From Mesotaenium endlicherianum (taxonomy: Eukaryota; Streptophyta; Zygnematophyceae; Zygnematales; Mesotaeniaceae), in contig WELA01010311.1 of NCBI GenBank assembly GCA_009602735.1, positions 360,342-390,324 on the forward strand: a stretch of DNA of 29,983 bases, in the 5' to 3' direction. The notes under the pieces are model-generated. The model was not told where the DNA came from. It saw nothing but the letters and a program-made list of their open reading frames with translations, and ran no database searches. Made by a program: the position numbers and the translations under genes. Below, piece by piece: positions 27,257-29,983 of this stretch; position 1 is the stretch's first letter, and each line of letters starts with the position of its first letter.

Positions 27257-28599
27257 AATGGTAGCATCAGGAGAAGCTGAGCCCCTACCTTTGTTCAATC
27301 CAGAGATCTGGAAAGATCAAGCCACTATGCATTGGTTGAAGACGGGGGCCCATATAGAAGGATTATCGGCAAAAGAAAAGGACCAGGTAGGCCATTGAGC
27401 TACAAGGTTTTGCTGGAAACGCAATAACCTCTTCAAGATTGAAGAAACTGGTCAGGAAAAATTAGTGCCAGAACCCACCAAAAGACGAGCTCTGGTGCAG
27501 GAAATGCATCAGAATACTGGACACTATGGTGTCAAGAAGACATACAGTCTTCTAGAGCTGTCTTACTGGTGGAGGGACATGAAGCAGCAGTGTGAGGATG
27601 TGATCAAGGCCTGTACAAGTTGCGATCGCGTAAAGGCTGGTTTTACACAGCAACACCCACACCTGCAACCTCTGTCAATCATGGGCCTAGGCTACCGGTG
27701 GAGCTGCGATCTCGCAGATGAGCTACTGCTGTCCAAGCGAGGTAACAAGTACATTATGGTCAGGATTGAGCATTTTTCTAAGTGGATAGAGGTGGTACCT
27801 CTAACTGCTAAGGAAAGCTTGGGGACCGCGGAAGCACTCCTCAATGGTGTAATTGTACGTCATGGAGCCCCAGCAGAAGTGCTGACAGACCAAGGGTCTG
27901 AGTTCTAAGGATCTTTTCAGAAACTCATGGATTAATGCTTCATTGACCATCGCATTACGTCTAGAGACCACCCACAAGCAGATGGTTTGGCAGAACGGAT
28001 GGTGCAAACCATTAAGTCTGCTTCACGCAAATTTTGCCTTGAGCATGATAAGCGTGATTGGCATCTGGCCCTGCCATGGCTGGTTATGGATTACAGATTT
28101 AGCAAGCAAGCTGCTTTGGCAAATTACTCGCCTTATCAAATTCTGTGTGGAAAAAGTCCAGTTGTGCCCAGCAGCATCAAACAGGAGATTGAGCAGGTGA
28201 AAGATCCGGACAAACCTGATGAACTGTTAAAGGTCATGTTGCGCCGCAAGGTGTTATTTGAGCGCATGATGCCTGCTGCCTTGGACAATCTGAAAATTGC
28301 ACAGAAAAGAGACACAGCGTTACGCCAAGACGCGAGATGGGAGCTACCGCTTGCAAATGACGCAGATCCAGGAAGGAGACTTCGTCTACCGCAAGCGCCA
28401 GACTAAGACCACCATTGACACCAGTTCAGGTGCAATAATCTTACGCGTGAAACATGCGTTCGACAATGGTGTGTTGGAACTGGAAGGTTCTGATGGTAAG
28501 ACCATGAGAGATCACGTGCAGAAATGTTCGCTATGCCATTTGCCAAATATTGATCCTACAGTTAAGGCTGAGCCCAAGGAATTGGTGCCAGCCATGCCC
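27156..28599 (+). pseudogene. pol: Outer element integrase
   Basis: One phase runs from the linker (TTELAACLAEMARMVASG) through stops at 27396, 27906 and about 27951 to about 28310, then shifts. The zinc-binding part is EMHQNTGHYGVKKT with CTSCDRVKAG (HHCC). The catalytic triad is Asp at 27708 (SCDLAD), Asp at 27888 (VLTDQGSEF) and Glu at 27993 (DGLAERMVQ), with about 35-residue spacing for the last two. After the frameshift a C-terminal module reads FVYRKRQTKTT, then LRVKHAFDNGVLELEGSDG and HVQKCSLCHLPNID, which looks like the integrase C-terminal SH3-like region. It would insert the DNA copy into the genome. Multiple stops make it inactive here. Confidence 0.85.
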
Positions 28600-28764
28600 T
28601 GTGCCAGCTGCGAAGTGCTGGATGATCAAGAAGCAATGGTAACCTGCGATAAGTGTGGTGCCCGTTGGTACACCTTCTGCATTGGTGAAGAAGAGATTAT
28701 GGCAGGACGGTGGGATTGTCCTGATTGCCTTCCCAAAACCCCCAGCCACAGGGCCAGGAAATAA
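28600..28764 (+). CDS. PHD-like zinc finger at the integrase C-terminus
   Basis: In the same frame as the integrase C-terminal module: CASC (28600), then CDKC, WYTFC, and WDCPDC, ending at TAA after a short basic tail. The Cys spacing and the Trp before the last pair match the PHD finger, a module that commonly reads histone H3 tails. The usual His ligand (as in WYH) is replaced by Thr, with one residue missing before the next Cys, so the second zinc site may be altered. By analogy with the chromodomain of chromoviruses it could guide integration to particular chromatin (inference). The frame is open from 28297 onward. Confidence 0.75.
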   Translation, partial: CASCEVLDDQEAMVTCDKCGARWYTFCIGEEEIMAGRWDCPDCLPKTPSHRARK

Positions 28765-28796
28765 AGCTTTCAGCAGAAAGCAGGGACGCCTCAGCT

Positions 28797-28808
28797 GAAA
28801 GGGAGGGG
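28797..28808 (+). other. Outer element polypurine tract
   Basis: GAAAGGGAGGGG directly precedes TGTAAGGG, the usual arrangement of plus-strand primer and LTR start. This places the start of the right LTR at 28809, 295 bases before the part shared with the left copy. Confidence 0.7.
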
Positions 28809-29872
28809 TGTAAGGGAAACTGAAGATAAGCTCTCTCTTCGAAAATTTCTGCTGAGTGTTAAGTGAGGAACTGGTTGAACATGGGAAGCACTAAGTGTGG
28901 GATGCCTCTCCGCATGATGCAAGTGCAGGAAGACCAGGAATGGGACAAACCCCAACCAGACTGTCACCGGCACACGTGCAAGGGACGATCAACCCGGTCG
29001 ATTCCCACGTGCAGCGACGCATCGACACGTCAACCAAGTTGAAGGCACACGTGCTGAGAAGCCACACACGCGCCACGGGTCCGACACTGTTAGGCACGAC
29101 AGCTGTCGCGATTGCTACCCACTTGACGGTGCCGCACGCACAGCGCAAGTCACGGCCGCCCAGGTACGGGAAGTCAGCATTGACTCACCGACCAGAGGAT
29201 CGAGTCAGCGGCCATGTTGAGTCGTTGTCACTGTCAAAGTGGTCACGACACGTCACACCCACATCCAGGATGGGATGGGGATGTGGACCGAGTGGTCAGC
29301 CGAAAGGCTAGGGACATGGAACCAGCAATGAGCCAGACTAGCAAGTGCCAAGAAAGGTACTGATCAATCGGCTATCCAAGCCAAGTACAGCAGGGATGTT
29401 GCAAAGGGCGTTGTGTGCCACCTCGGCTAGGCCCTCAGGTGACTGGTCACGGCCTGAGCGTTCATCCTAAACGCTGTCGGCCAGCCACGTAGACGTGATT
29501 GTCAGCTGGAAGGCTAAGTGGTCACGCGCAACAATCCCAATGCATGCATGCATGCATGCTGAATGACAACTTCTAAGCTGTGAGAGAACTGCCAGGTAAG
29601 GACGGCATGCAAGCTAAGCACGGTGGCTAAGCACTGGCATTCTCGAGAGAGGATAATGTGTGGTGCCTGTGAAAGGCACGAGCCCTGCCTGAAGCTGCCT
29701 CATTCTTGCCCGCATCGTTGTCGAAGAAAGCTAAAGAAGCAGGAGCGCGAAGAAGAAGGAATTCCCAAGGCCATAGAAGAGCCAGGGCGCCACGCTTCTG
29801 CCGACGCTGGAAGATTTCGCCCTAAAGTGTATCGTAGAAAGGTTAGACCTCAGGAGTTCCCAAGAGAGGATC
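28809..29872 (+). repeat. Right LTR of outer element, 3'-truncated
   Basis: Begins TGTAAGGG after the polypurine tract. Bases 29104-29872 match the left copy with three substitutions. It stops matching at GGATC, whereas the left copy carries on, and it does not end in CA or show a target duplication, so its 3' end is missing. Small open frames inside are by-products. Confidence 0.75.
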
Positions 29873-29983
29873 TGAAAGGGGGAAGGGTGCGGGGAGTGCG
29901 CCCATACACACTCACGCACCCTCACCCGCGAGTGGAAGCGTGCACGAGGACCTTTCCTAGTTGCATACACAAGGTGGAGTGGC
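29873..29983. other. Right flank, nothing recognised
   Basis: The last 111 bases are GC-rich and do not match the continuation of the left LTR. No feature can be supported. Confidence 0.5.

Larger units (their letters stand above)
7821..29872 (+). mobile_element. Composite Ty3/gypsy LTR retrotransposon with DNA methyltransferase and PHD-like finger, containing nested insertions
   Basis: Ends are defined by two direct copies of 769 bases (7821-8589 and 29104-29872) with three differences seen by eye. Between them, in order on the + strand, lie gag fragments, protease, C5 DNA methyltransferase, a linker protein, RT, RNase H, integrase, PHD-like finger, polypurine tract and the right LTR. RNase H preceding integrase and the RT type indicate Ty3/gypsy. 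About 10.5 kb of the span is foreign: a chromovirus (13422-23313) and a 644-bp insert (23864-24507). Without them the element is roughly 11.5 kb. Gag and pol carry numerous stops, so this copy is not autonomous. No target duplication is found at the outer ends, and both end inside LTR sequence. Confidence 0.85.

Noticed and set aside
29104..29104. TGTCGCGA as the true LTR start
   Set aside because: No polypurine tract precedes it and no target duplication flanks the pair, while a strong tract followed by TGTAAGGG is at 28797-28810.

Overview
The window looks like nuclear DNA of a large, repeat-rich eukaryotic genome of the green lineage; a charophyte (streptophyte) alga is my best guess. The reasons are an intron-rich host gene whose protein resembles plant versions, a plant-type initiator-Met primer-binding site, a chromovirus, and an LTR retrotransposon carrying a cytosine-5 DNA methyltransferase (such captures have been reported from charophytes and dinoflagellates). 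The species call is inference. Four isolated N bases, three of them between short duplicated flanks, show a scaffolded draft assembly.

Region 1 (1-6153, + strand): the 3' nine exons of a FRA10AC1-family nuclear protein gene. All nine exon junctions keep phase with GT/AG introns, and the last exon ends in the family's acidic C-terminal tail. The introns hold microsatellites and little else. Region 2 (6154-7820): intergenic DNA with a 29-bp tandem pair and a 23-bp minisatellite of about 16 units.

Region 3 (7821-29872): a composite Ty3/gypsy retrotransposon about 22 kb long. The outer element reads partial LTR, gag (broken), aspartic protease, C5 DNA methyltransferase, linker protein X, RT, RNase H, integrase, PHD-like zinc finger, polypurine tract, partial LTR. 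Protease and methyltransferase frames are open, while gag, X and pol carry many in-frame stops and a few frameshifts.

Linker X is split by two insertions. The first is a complete 9.9-kb chromovirus at 13422-23313, with LTRs of about 0.72 kb and a perfect 5-bp target duplication GCAGG. The second is a ~644-bp unidentified insert at 23864-24507, flanked by CAAGC. Removing either insert rejoins the X reading frame exactly.

The inner chromovirus has gag, a canonical -1 frameshift signal (TTTAAAA plus a hairpin), protease, RT (part of it duplicated in tandem), RNase H, integrase and a chromodomain. Between pol and the 3' LTR it has an accessory coiled-coil/acidic protein that I do not recognise. 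Both elements carry a candidate chromatin-reading module at the end of integrase (PHD-like outside, chromodomain inside), and the outer one also carries a DNA-modifying enzyme.

Main puzzles: the outer LTR copies are about 99.6% identical although the nested, necessarily younger insertion has LTRs roughly 5% divergent; both outer ends of the composite are truncated; and the accessory protein in the env position is unidentified.
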